A DNA stretch of 64,000 bases from an uncultured Oscillospiraceae bacterium (GTDB lineage: Bacteria; Bacillota; Clostridia; Oscillospirales; Oscillospiraceae). Of the stretch, positions 25,504-34,487 are shown one piece after another; the first letter of the stretch is position 1, and the number at the start of each line of letters is the position of its first letter. Made by a program: the position numbers and the translations under genes. Where the stretch lies: assembly GCA_947627735.1 (NCBI GenBank), contig CANQXG010000004.1:30881-94880 (forward strand). The letters are read 5' to 3'. The notes beneath the pieces were generated by a model. It saw only the letters and a list, made by a program, of their open reading frames with translations, made no database searches and was not told the origin of the DNA.

Positions 25504-25533
25504 ATTATAGCACATCCTAACTATATATGACAA
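25504..25533 (-). promoter_or_regulatory. Promoter of the island glycan operon
   Basis: Minus strand TTGTCA, 18-base spacer, TATAAT with TG upstream (TGCTATAAT). It is a strong sigma-A type promoter about 115 bases before rfbC. It appears to drive the whole minus-strand operon down to 6007, since no other clear promoter or terminator is seen between. Confidence 0.85.
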
Positions 25534-25590
25534 GTAACAATAAGTGTTATTTCAACACTCTGCGCGTGGCAGGAGCGGTCATCTGCGCAT

Positions 25591-25640
25591 AAAAAAATCC
25601 CCCGTTTCGTGCAGCGGTTTCACACTGCACAAAACGGGGG
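25591..25640 (-). terminator. Terminator insulating the island operon from pdaB transcription
   Basis: Minus strand CCCCCGTTTTGTGCAG pairs with CTGCACGAAACGGGGG (16 bp with one mismatch, 10-base loop), followed by ATTTTTTT. It lies just inside attR and would stop transcripts that start at the pdaB promoter from entering the glycan operon. Confidence 0.9.
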
Positions 25641-25677
25641 GATTTGCGTCCACGATATGGCCGGGTCATGTTCCAGT

Positions 25678-25720
25678 TGCCCCACTCACACATCACCCCA
25701 CGCGGCGTCGAAGGTGAGGC
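25678..25720. other. attR: right junction of the island
   Basis: The island arm TGCCCCACTCACACATCACC(C) at 25678-25698 meets the CA core at 25699-25700, then pdaB sequence CGCGGCGTCGAAGG. The arm is the inverted partner of the one at attL. The reconstructed attP (arm-CA-arm) is a 44-bp near-palindrome with an asymmetric centre. Confidence 0.85.
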
Positions 25721-25895
25721 TCACGGTCTTGTCCTCGCGCTGGACACAGTAGATGGGCAGTTCCTTGGCGGAGGCGGACACGCCCACCACCGCCGGACTG
25801 TTCACCACCCAGAATATGGCGGCCACCGCCAGCACCAGGGCAGCAGGCCCCAGTATCCGGCGGTGTTTCATCAGCATGGTTCGGATCTTTCCCAC
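25686..25895 (-). pseudogene. pdaB: PdaB-like polysaccharide deacetylase, 5' part of the interrupted gene
   Basis: Starts with GTG 8 bases after GGAGG. Encodes a short basic start, one membrane helix (GPAALVLAVAAIFWVV), a short outer stretch and the first catalytic motif VSLTFDAAWG. It then hits foreign sequence and stops two codons later (DV-stop). Native coding ends at the CA core (25699-25700). Joined to 2034-2615 it gives a 258-residue protein, the normal length for PdaB (about 254). The gene keeps its own promoter region and ribosome site. Confidence 0.93.
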
Positions 25896-25946
25896 ATCAT
25901 ATACCTCCGGGTCGATTTTGGTACATCCTATGTGCCATCCCGGCGG

Positions 25947-25972
25947 ATTATGAGGGGCTGTCAGCTATATGC
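25947..25972 (-). promoter_or_regulatory. Possible sporulation (sigma-E-like) promoter of pdaB
   Basis: Minus strand GCATAT, 14-base spacer, CATAATCC, roughly matching the sigma-E pattern (ATA ... CATA). About 50 bases before the GTG start. Bacillus pdaB is sigma-E dependent. By-eye match only. Confidence 0.35.
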
Positions 25973-26005
25973 AAAGCGGCCCGGGCGGCAGAGCCGTCCG
26001 GGCCG
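25971..26005 (-). terminator. Terminator of the oligopeptide transporter operon
   Basis: A 13-bp GC-rich stem (CGGCCCGGACGGC/GCCGCCCGGGCCG, one G-T pair) with a 3-base loop, followed on the minus strand by CTTTGCAT. It lies 10 bases after the small membrane protein stop. The U-tract is short. Confidence 0.7.
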
Positions 26006-26014
26006 TTCGTCATT

Positions 26015-26215
26015 TTATATCGCCCCGAAGAGCCACAGGACCAGCAGGCCGAAGCCTACGATCACCAGCACGGCGGGGAGCACCAGCACCAGGTACGCGG
26101 AGAATACCATGGCGAACTTATCCTTCCAGGAAAGATGGGTGTTCTCCATGCCCTCCCGCAGCTGTCGCTCCTTCTCCGGGTCCGGATTCGACCGGAGGCG
26201 GCCCAATACAGACAT
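26015..26215 (-). CDS. Small membrane protein at the end of the opp operon
   Basis: 66-residue protein of unknown function: a charged soluble start (PDPEKERQLREGMENTHLSWKDK) and a long hydrophobic tail (about residues 36-64) that could cross the membrane once or as a hairpin. ATG starts 4 bases after the oppF stop codon, so it belongs to the operon. The LSWKDKFAMVFSAY segment suggests a membrane-interface helix. A role in transporter assembly is only a guess. Confidence 0.7.
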   Translation of the reverse strand: MSVLGRLRSNPDPEKERQLREGMENTHLSWKDKFAMVFSAYLVLVLPAVLVIVGFGLLVLWLFGAI

Positions 26216-27795
26216 GGGATCAGTCCGCCTCGGCCGTGTCCTCGGTATGCCGGGACACGTTCACCATCTTCGGCAGCTCGAACAGGTACGAGCCGTCCTC
26301 CGCCAGCTTCTTCTGGGGGAAGTGGCAGGCCAGATAGTGGCCCGGCTCCACCTCCGTCAGCTCCGGCGGCACGGTCTTGCACTTGTCGCAGGCCATATAG
26401 CACCGGGTATGGAACTTGCACCCGGAGGGCGGCTTGATGGGGCTGGGGATGTTGCCCTCCAGCAGGATGCGGTCCCTCTTCAGGGAGTCCAGGTCGGTGG
26501 TGGGGATGGCGGACAGCAGCGCCACCGTATAGGGGTGGCGGGGGTCCTTGAAGATGGTTTCGCTGTCGCCCAGCTCCACCACGTTGCCCAGGTACATCAC
26601 GCAGATACGATCGGAGATATACCGGACCACGGACAGGTCATGGCTGATGAACATGTACGTCAGGTGCTGCTTTTCCTTCAGCTCCTGCAGCAGGTTGATG
26701 ATCTGGGACTGGATGGACACGTCCAGCGCGGACACGCACTCGTCGCAGACGATGAACTTCGGCTGCACCGCCAATGCCCGGGCGATGGCCACGCGCTGAC
26801 GCTGGCCGCCGGAGAACTGGTGGGGATACCGATGGAGCATATACTCCTGCAGGCCGCACATCTCCATGGTCCGGACGATGTGCTGGCGCATTTTATCGGT
26901 GCCGTGCTTGTAGAAGTTGTGGGTCAGCAGGCCCTCCTCGATGATCTGACCGATGGTCATACGGGGGTTTAGGCTGGAATAGGGGTCCTGGAAGATGATC
27001 TGCAGGTCCTTGCGGAACAGGCGCATCTCGTTGTACTTCAGCCGGGACAGGTCGATGCCGGTGTCCCGCATGGCCTCGTACTTGTCGAACTCCTCATTGC
27101 CGGCGTACTTCGCCCGCAGCTGGTCCAGCTGCTCGTCCACCGCCTTCACGGCGGCGTCGCAGGCGTCGTATTCCTTCTGGGCCGCGTCCAGCTTGTTCTT
27201 GGCGGAACCCGCCTGGCCGGCGCTCTTGGGGTCGTCCATCAGGCTGTCATAGTCCAGCCGGGCCTTCACCAGGGCCTCCCGGGCCTTGCGGCGCTTGAGC
27301 TGCTCGCCGTGCTGCTTCAGCAGCAGGTCACGGCCGGCGTTGCCCTCGTCCACAGCGAAGAAGCCGCCCATGATCTTGACGATGTTCATCAGACAGGTCT
27401 GCTCCTCGCAGCGGGCCAGGTTCTGCTCCTGGAGGGTGTAGAAGTCGGCGTTGTCCTTGCCGCCCAGCTGCTCCACCTTTTTGTCCAGCTCCTCGGTCTT
27501 GCTGTGGGCCTTGCTGAGCTTTTCCTTGAACTTGTGCAACTCCTTGAGGGTCTTTTCCACGTACTCAGGGGCCATATCCTCCAAGGTGGAGCCATAATAC
27601 ATGGTGGTACCGGCGGTCTGGGGATACAGCTGCAGCAGCACACGGCCCAGGGTGGACTTGCCGCATCCGGACTCGCCCACCACGCCCAGGGTCTCGCCCT
27701 CGTAGATGTCCAGGGAGATGTCCTCGTTGGCGCGCACATACAGCTGCTCCCGCTGGAACAGGCTGCTCTTGGCCACGGGGAAATACTTTTTCAGG

Positions 27796-28809
<1,014 letters not shown>

Positions 28810-28821
28810 GTGTGTCCCTCC

Positions 28822-30777
28822 TCACTTTTCAACGCTGGACTTGGGGTCCAGAACGTCGCGCAGGGCGTCGCCCACGATGTTGATGCAGACGGTGGTCACC
28901 GCCAGGAAGATAGAGGTGAACACCCACTGCCACCAGTACGCGTTGATGATGGTCTCGTTGTTGGCGCCGTTGAGCATATTGCCCCAGGTCGGCCGGGGAT
29001 ATGCCACGCCGAAGCCCAGGTAGCTCAAGGAGGACTCGGTCAGCATGCAGGTGCCGAAGTCCAGCATCAGGCTCACCAGGATGACGCTCATCACGTTGGG
29101 GAGGATATGCTTGAAGGCGATGACGCTCTCCTTCACGCCCATGGACTGGGCGGCCACCACGTACTCGCTCTCGCGGACCACCAGGATCTGGCCGCGGACC
29201 AGACGGGCCAGGCCCGGCCAGGTCAGCACGCCCAGGATGCACATGATGATGAAGATACGCATGGTCTCGCTCAGCACCATACGGCTCATGACCGCCGAAA
29301 GGATCATGGCGAAGGGCAAAAACGGGATGGCGGAGAAGATCTCCGCGATACGCATCAGCAGCACGTCCACCTTCCCGCCGAAGTAGCCGGAAAGGCAGCC
29401 GATGATGATGCCGATGATGGTGGAGATGATGACGGCCACCGCGCCCACGGTCATGGTCATCTTGCCGCCGTTGATGATGCGCTGGAAGATGTCGGCGCCC
29501 CGGTTATCGGTGCCGAACAGGTACCCCTTCAGGCCCCACTTGGCGCACAGGTCGCCGTTGGCGTCCTTGGCGTAGGTCTGGAACGCGCCGGCAAAGATCT
29601 CGCTGGCGCCGTTGGCCTCCTCGGGCACCTGGCACTGGTTCAGCGCGTCGCCGCCCCAGGAGTACACGTGGCCCTTATTGGTCAGGCCGGAGTAGTGATA
29701 CGAGCCGCTGACGATCTGCACATAGTCCTCGTCCTCGGGCAGCTCCGGCGCCGCCACCACGTCCAGCGGGAAGTCGCCGGTGAAGCACACGGACCCGTCG
29801 CTCAGCAGCAGGCACAGGTTGCTGTTGGTGGCGGTGATGGCCTCGATGGTCCGGCCGTCCAGGTACTCGCCGATGGCCACGGCCTTGCTGTTCATGTTGC
29901 TGCGCACCATGTTGAACAGGTCGCGGGAGCCGGTATACACGCTGTTGTGCCGGCCGTTCAGGCCCACGATGTAGTTCAGGGTGAAGTCGATGTCGTCGGC
30001 CATGCCCAGGTTCAGGAACAGATCCATGTTGGCATAGGTCAGCTTGTTGCCCCACAGATACAGCTTCCCGTCGTCCATCAGGATGGCGCTGACCTGGTAG
30101 CCGCATGTCAGCTTCTTGATGTGGCTGACGTCCACGCCGTTATCCGCCAGCTCCTGGGGGAAGTAGGCGATGTTGGGGTTGACCTCCTTGCCGGCGGCCA
30201 CGGTCTCGGCCTCGGTGCCGTACTGGCCCAGGGTCTTGGCGCCCCAGCAATAAATCTTGCCGGACTCGCTGATGGCCACCACGTGGTCGATGCCCGCCGC
30301 CACCATGGCGATCTTGTCGTTGAGGACCTCCTCAGGGATCTGGCTGATATCCACGCCCGTGGTGCCGATCTGGGTGGAACCCCAGATATACACCTTGCCG
30401 GCGTTGGACAGGCCCACGGTGAAGGAGCCGTAGCTGTCGATCATCTTGATATCGTTCTCCAGCTCCTTGGGCACCTTCATCAGGCTCATATTGGGCGCCA
30501 TGCTCTGCTGGGTGACCTCGGTATAGGCGTCCTTATATTTTGGCATGAACAGCGGCCCGACGAACACGGTGATGAACATGCAGATAAGCAATATCAGCGC
30601 GCCCACGGCCAGCTTCCTCTCCAGGAAGTTGTTGACCACCTGCCGCATAGGGCTGACGATGGCCTCTGCGTCGGCGGCCTTCGCCGCGTCCATCTCGTCC
30701 GCCAGGGTATTGCTGCCGCCCCGGAACAGGCGTCCCAGCCAGGAGGCATGCTTCTGGGAAGAATCTTTCTTGCTCAT
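28822..30777 (-). CDS. oppC: OppC-type permease with inserted RCC1-like beta-propeller
   Basis: 651 residues against about 300 for ordinary OppC/DppC. Residues ~50-76 are membrane helix 1 (LAVGALILLICMFITVFVGPLFM). Residues ~100-415 hold at least five RCC1-type repeats (GKVYIWG, GKIYCWG, GKLYLWG, GSVCFTG, GHVYSWGG), each preceded by a short turn. Residue 420 onward is the standard OppC core: LFGTDNRGADIFQRII, five further helices, and the EAA loop region ESEYVVAAQSMGVKESVIAFKHILPN. The insertion falls in the loop between helix 1 and the GTD motif, which is outside the cell. It pairs with the OppB permease encoded upstream. Confidence 0.93.
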   Translation of the reverse strand: MSKKDSSQKHASWLGRLFRGGSNTLADEMDAAKAADAEAIVSPMRQVVNNFLERKLAVGALILLICMFITVFVGPLFMPKYKDAYTEVTQQSMAPNMSLMKVPKELENDIKMIDSYGSFTVGLSNAGKVYIWGSTQIGTTGVDISQIPEEVLNDKIAMVAAGIDHVVAISESGKIYCWGAKTLGQYGTEAETVAAGKEVNPNIAYFPQELADNGVDVSHIKKLTCGYQVSAILMDDGKLYLWGNKLTYANMDLFLNLGMADDIDFTLNYIVGLNGRHNSVYTGSRDLFNMVRSNMNSKAVAIGEYLDGRTIEAITATNSNLCLLLSDGSVCFTGDFPLDVVAAPELPEDEDYVQIVSGSYHYSGLTNKGHVYSWGGDALNQCQVPEEANGASEIFAGAFQTYAKDANGDLCAKWGLKGYLFGTDNRGADIFQRIINGGKMTMTVGAVAVIISTIIGIIIGCLSGYFGGKVDVLLMRIAEIFSAIPFLPFAMILSAVMSRMVLSETMRIFIIMCILGVLTWPGLARLVRGQILVVRESEYVVAAQSMGVKESVIAFKHILPNVMSVILVSLMLDFGTCMLTESSLSYLGFGVAYPRPTWGNMLNGANNETIINAYWWQWVFTSIFLAVTTVCINIVGDALRDVLDPKSSVEK

Positions 30778-30793
30778 AACTCTGCCTCCCCTC

Positions 30794-31837
30794 TCACTTA
30801 TTGACCCGGACCCGCGGGTCGACCAGGCCGTACACCAGGTCGATCACCAGCGTGCCGATCAGGCTCGTGGCGATGTAGAACATCTGCATCAGCAGCACCA
30901 GGTCATAGTCCGCGTCACGCAGCGCCGTCAGCATGATACGGCCCATGCCGTTCCAGCCGAAGATGTTCTCGATGACGATGGACCCGCCGAAGATGCCCAA
31001 AAACCAGCCCACCACCAGCGTGACGATGGGGATCAGGGCGTTGCGCCAGGCGTGGGAGTAGATGACCACCTTTTCCTTCAGGCCCTTGGCCCGGGCGGTC
31101 TTGATGCAGTCCATGCTCAGCGCCTCGATCATGGACGCCCGCACGTAACGGGTCATGCCGCCCAGGGAGCAGAAAACCTCCGTGATCAGCGGCAGGGCCA
31201 TGTAGTACATCTCGTCCTTGAACCGGGCGAAGCCCACATAGCTGGACCCGGGCGTCTTCATCCCGCTGGGCGGGAAGATGTGCAGCTTCGAGCAGAAGAT
31301 CCAGATGAACAGTATCGCCACCAGGAAGGTGGGCAGAGAGTAGCCCAAAATGGTGAACACCTGCACGGCCTGGTCCGTCTTGCTGCCCCGCCGCACCGCG
31401 CAGTGGATGCCCAGGGGGATGGTGATACCAAGCGCCAGGATGGTGACGAATATGTTCAGCTTGATGGTGTTGATCATGGGCTGCGCCACCACGTCCACCA
31501 CCGGCTTTTTATAGTCGTACGAATAGCCCAGGTTGCCCTCGAGCAGTCCGTCGTAGCTTCCGTCGTAAAGGGGGTATACCCCGATCCAGCGCAGGTACCG
31601 GATCACTTTATTATTTGTGTCCGTGCCGTACATGCGTTGGTATTTCAAAAGGAGCCTGTCGAAGAATTCCTGTTCCTGCCCCTTGGGAACGGAGTTCTTC
31701 AGCGCCTTCAATTCCGCCTGAGCGTCGGTATAGGCTCGGTTGGCGGGCACCAGACTGTAGATCATAAACAGTATGAACGACAGCAGCACCAGCACCACCA
31801 GCATATACCCGACCCTCTTGAGAACGTATCTTCCCAT
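30794..31837 (-). CDS. oppB: Oligopeptide ABC transporter permease (OppB-like)
   Basis: 347-residue permease with about six helices. YVLKRVGYMLVVLVLLSFILFMIYSLVP at the start, GNLGYSYDYKKPV, and the EAA loop DCIKTARAKGLKEKVVIYSHAWRNALIP. The outer loop after helix 1 is longer than usual by roughly 35 residues (DAQAELKALKNS...). It follows oppA after a strong terminator-like hairpin, which would make permease levels lower than binding-protein levels. Confidence 0.94.
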   Translation of the reverse strand: MGRYVLKRVGYMLVVLVLLSFILFMIYSLVPANRAYTDAQAELKALKNSVPKGQEQEFFDRLLLKYQRMYGTDTNNKVIRYLRWIGVYPLYDGSYDGLLEGNLGYSYDYKKPVVDVVAQPMINTIKLNIFVTILALGITIPLGIHCAVRRGSKTDQAVQVFTILGYSLPTFLVAILFIWIFCSKLHIFPPSGMKTPGSSYVGFARFKDEMYYMALPLITEVFCSLGGMTRYVRASMIEALSMDCIKTARAKGLKEKVVIYSHAWRNALIPIVTLVVGWFLGIFGGSIVIENIFGWNGMGRIMLTALRDADYDLVLLMQMFYIATSLIGTLVIDLVYGLVDPRVRVNK

Positions 31838-31905
31838 ATCATTTCCTCGCTCTCTTCCGGAGCACGCGCCGCGGACACATGTTCACGCCAAGCGCACACT
31901 CTGTT

Positions 31906-31951
31906 AAAATAAAACGCCGCGGAGCGGGGGGCGCGCCCCCGGTCCGCGGCG
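31906..31951 (-). terminator. Partial terminator between oppA and oppB
   Basis: Minus strand CGCCGCGGA ... TCCGCGGCG with an inner GGGGGC/GCCCCC stem, followed by TTTTATTTT, 39 bases after the oppA stop. The genes downstream have no other clear promoter, so some read-through is needed. This is a common way to make more binding protein than permease. Confidence 0.85.
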
Positions 31952-31989
31952 CAGGGTCTTATGCTATTTCGGGTCTATGCGTCTGCTTC

Positions 31990-34194
31990 TCAGCCCAGCA
32001 GGTACACGTCTGCCATATCCTTGATGTAGCAGACGGAGTTGTTCTCGAACCAGTAGGGATCGAGACGCCAGTTCCAGCTGTAGTCATAGGCAGCGGAGGT
32101 GAAACCGGTGGCGAAGTTGAAGCAGTTGTAGGTGGGAGTGCCGCTGTAGCTGACGCCCAGAGCGCCCTGATACAGCTCGTCGAGCATCGGGTTGAACTCG
32201 CCGATGGTCTGCTGCACCACGAAGCCGGCGGCCTTGATGTTGTCGTTCTCCATGAAGCCGGTCACCAGCAGGTCGGTGAACTCGTTATCGGAGGTGCCGT
32301 ACCAGTTGAGGGCCAGAGGCATGTAGTAATCGTCGCCCACCTGGGTCACGGTGTAAGCGCCGTCAACGGAGGCGTAGGTGATGTCGTAGTCATACATCTC
32401 GGCAGCGGGGATCTTCTTGTAGCGGACACCCTCGCCGGAGTAATCGGTACCGTCAGCGTTGTACACCCAGCCGCCGGCCTCCAGCACAGCGATGGCCTGG
32501 TCGACAGAGGTGTTGTAGGAGTTCAGCAGCATGCCGTCGGCCAGAGCCGCCTGATACTGCCAAGCGCCGGTGTAGTACGGGCCGTCGGTGACGCCGCCGT
32601 AGCCGCCGGTGAAGTCCTTCGCGAAGGTGGCGCGGTCAAGGCAGTAAGCGATGGCCTCACGGACCTCCTTGAACTGGGCCGGGCCCAGATCGCCACGGAA
32701 GCCCAGCTTGCCGTAGCCGGCGCGGCTGTAGTGGGTGGCGACGTACTTGTCGGGGTTGTCGTTGACCAGCTTGATGGCCTCGTCGGTGGCGTCGCCGCCG
32801 GTCACGCCGGACAGGACATCCACGCCGCCGGCCTGGAAGTCAGCCAGCTGGGTCTCGGAGATGATGCGCTTGTAGACGACCTTCTCGATCTGGGGAACGG
32901 TGCCCTCGTAGTTGCCCTTGAACTCAGGGTTCTTCACCAGGGTGACGGAGTGGTCCGCCTCGTCCCACTCTTCGATCATGTAGGGGCCGGAGTAGGGATA
33001 ATCCTGAGAGTGATCCCACACAGCGTCGCTGATCTGCTGCGCGTGGGTGTAAACGCCCTCGCCGTCCATCTCATAGAAGCTGTCGGACAGGTAGATGCCG
33101 TCGCCGTCATCCATGATGTCAACGTCGTCGCCGAGCCACAGGTTCAGAGGCTGGGGAGATAAGCCGGCGTAGGTGATGGCGTAGAAGTAAGGCATGTACT
33201 GAGCGTCAACAGTGACCTGCAGGGTGTACTCGTCGAGCAGACGCACGCCGGCGAAGGTCTTGCTGGGCTCGATGTCGCTGTCCTCAGCGGGAGCAGCGTC
33301 GGGGCCGCCGTAGGCGTTGAAGGCCTCATAGCCCACGAAGTTCAGGCCGCTGGTGCCGGTGCCGCCCGCCTGCAGAGCCACGGGGCCGCAGTTGGCCAGC
33401 ATGGCGACAACGTAGTTCTTCGCGGTGATGGCGGAGCCATCGGAGAACTTCAGGTCGTCATACAGGTGGATGGTGTAGGTGCGGGAGCCGTCCTCGTTGT
33501 CAACGGTCTCCAGGTTCTCCACGACGGTGGGGTTGACCTCGTAGCCGCCCTCCTTGGTGGTGGAGACGGTCTCCAGACCGGTGATCAGGTTCTCCACATC
33601 CAGGTCGCCGGCGCCGGGGCTGGACACGCCGTAGGAGCTGCTGCGCAGACGGCCGGACAGCTCGGTGGTGTTGCCCAGGAAGATGGAGTTATCGTCCTTC
33701 TCGCTGGTCCAGTCGATCAGAGCGGAAGCGGGACCCCAGTAGGGGTTGGTGGGATGCTCGTCGGTACCCTTGATCTCGGCATTGTAGATGTCGTAGTACT
33801 CGTTGGAGTACAGGGGGATCTCAGGCAGCAGGGAGTTCCAGCGCTGGATGTACAGCTTCCACCAGCTGGCGTACACGTCGTCCTCGGTCTGCCAGTAGCC
33901 GTCCTCGGGAACGGTGGTGTTGTACACCATGGCCATGGACAGGAAGTCCATGCCCAGCTCGTAGAGCTGACCGTCACGCTCGATGTAAGCGTAGCCGGTA
34001 TCCGGGTCCTCGATGACCTCGTCGATGGTCACGTCGGAGCCGAACTGCTCGTACAGCTCCACGTAGTCGGTGCCATACTCCAGGCCGGCGATGCTGGTGA
34101 CAGGCTCGGCCTTGGGAGCCTCGGACGCGAACGCCGGAGCGCCAAGAGCCAGGACCATGACCAGGGCCAGAAGCAGGCTGATCAGTTTCTTCAT
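31990..34194 (-). CDS. oppA: Oligopeptide-binding protein (SBP family 5), apparently circularly permuted, no lipobox
   Basis: 734 residues. The signal peptide (MKKLISLLLALVMVLALGAPAFA|SE) has no lipobox cysteine, unlike most Gram-positive binding proteins. After it, residues ~75-165 carry segments that end clostridial SBP_5 proteins (LSMAMVY, IQRWNSLLPEIPLYSNEYYD, NPYWGPASALIDW). Only from about residue 168 does the usual mature start appear (IFLGNTTELSGR ... LITGLETV). The protein then stops just after the FTSAAYDYSWNW segment where those tail motifs would normally follow. This order implies circular permutation. It should capture peptides for the OppBCDF channel. GGAGG precedes the ATG. Confidence 0.9.
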   Translation of the reverse strand: MKKLISLLLALVMVLALGAPAFASEAPKAEPVTSIAGLEYGTDYVELYEQFGSDVTIDEVIEDPDTGYAYIERDGQLYELGMDFLSMAMVYNTTVPEDGYWQTEDDVYASWWKLYIQRWNSLLPEIPLYSNEYYDIYNAEIKGTDEHPTNPYWGPASALIDWTSEKDDNSIFLGNTTELSGRLRSSSYGVSSPGAGDLDVENLITGLETVSTTKEGGYEVNPTVVENLETVDNEDGSRTYTIHLYDDLKFSDGSAITAKNYVVAMLANCGPVALQAGGTGTSGLNFVGYEAFNAYGGPDAAPAEDSDIEPSKTFAGVRLLDEYTLQVTVDAQYMPYFYAITYAGLSPQPLNLWLGDDVDIMDDGDGIYLSDSFYEMDGEGVYTHAQQISDAVWDHSQDYPYSGPYMIEEWDEADHSVTLVKNPEFKGNYEGTVPQIEKVVYKRIISETQLADFQAGGVDVLSGVTGGDATDEAIKLVNDNPDKYVATHYSRAGYGKLGFRGDLGPAQFKEVREAIAYCLDRATFAKDFTGGYGGVTDGPYYTGAWQYQAALADGMLLNSYNTSVDQAIAVLEAGGWVYNADGTDYSGEGVRYKKIPAAEMYDYDITYASVDGAYTVTQVGDDYYMPLALNWYGTSDNEFTDLLVTGFMENDNIKAAGFVVQQTIGEFNPMLDELYQGALGVSYSGTPTYNCFNFATGFTSAAYDYSWNWRLDPYWFENNSVCYIKDMADVYLLG

Positions 34195-34269
34195 CTTGTT
34201 TCCTCCTATAATATTTTTGTTTTTGCGCTTTCTACAAATCCCCGAAGAGATGTTGTATATGTTCTCATT

Positions 34270-34343
34270 CGCCCCGTAGGATACGGGGCGACAGGGGGGC
34301 CGGCCCCCCTGGCTGTCCGCGGCGGAAAAACGTTCGTCCGCCG
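34270..34343 (-). promoter_or_regulatory. Three-hairpin leader of the opp operon
   Basis: Between promoter and oppA are CGGCGGA/TCCGCCG (34320-34343), the perfect 20-bp palindrome CAGGGGGGCCGGCCCCCCTG (34292-34311) and CGCCCCGTA/TACGGGGCG (34270-34290). None has a U-tract. They may stabilise the oppA message or form a regulatory RNA structure; no known class was recognised. Confidence 0.6.
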
Positions 34344-34359
34344 TAGAAATATTAAATGT

Positions 34360-34388
34360 ATTTTAGTACTTTATCGTGATGGTGTCAA
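34360..34388 (-). promoter_or_regulatory. Promoter of the opp operon
   Basis: Minus strand TTGACA, 17-base spacer, TAAAAT: consensus -35 and near-consensus -10. Leader of about 155 nt to the oppA start. Confidence 0.88.
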
Positions 34389-34487
34389 GAAAACAATCCG
34401 GAAATGCCGCCGGATTCATCCAATTACAGCACTTTGCCCAGCCCCCGCCAATATCTGCCCGGGGATTTCGGGTGAAAATGCCAGTGC

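Larger units (their letters stand above)
2616..25700. mobile_element. 23-kb serine-recombinase island carrying a surface-glycan operon, inserted in pdaB
   Basis: The boundaries are fixed by the split pdaB gene. Removing this segment fuses 2615 to 25701 and gives the uninterrupted motif TFDAAWGNEDTQTL in one frame. Both inner ends carry inverted copies of a 21-bp arm (left and right differ at 2 positions) around a shared CA dinucleotide (CCCCA is common to both junctions), matching an integrase attP. Contents: MATE exporter, small coupled ORF, large serine recombinase, and the glycan biosynthesis, export and decoration operon. There are no phage structural, replication or conjugation genes, so it is not a prophage or a complete ICE. 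It most resembles non-conjugative intervening elements found in sporulation genes. Whether it still excises cannot be told from sequence. Confidence 0.88.

Noticed and set aside
2616-25700. Prophage, ICE or composite transposon
   Set aside because: No capsid, portal, terminase, relaxase, type IV secretion or transposase gene is present; the ends are integrase-type arms rather than IS repeats.
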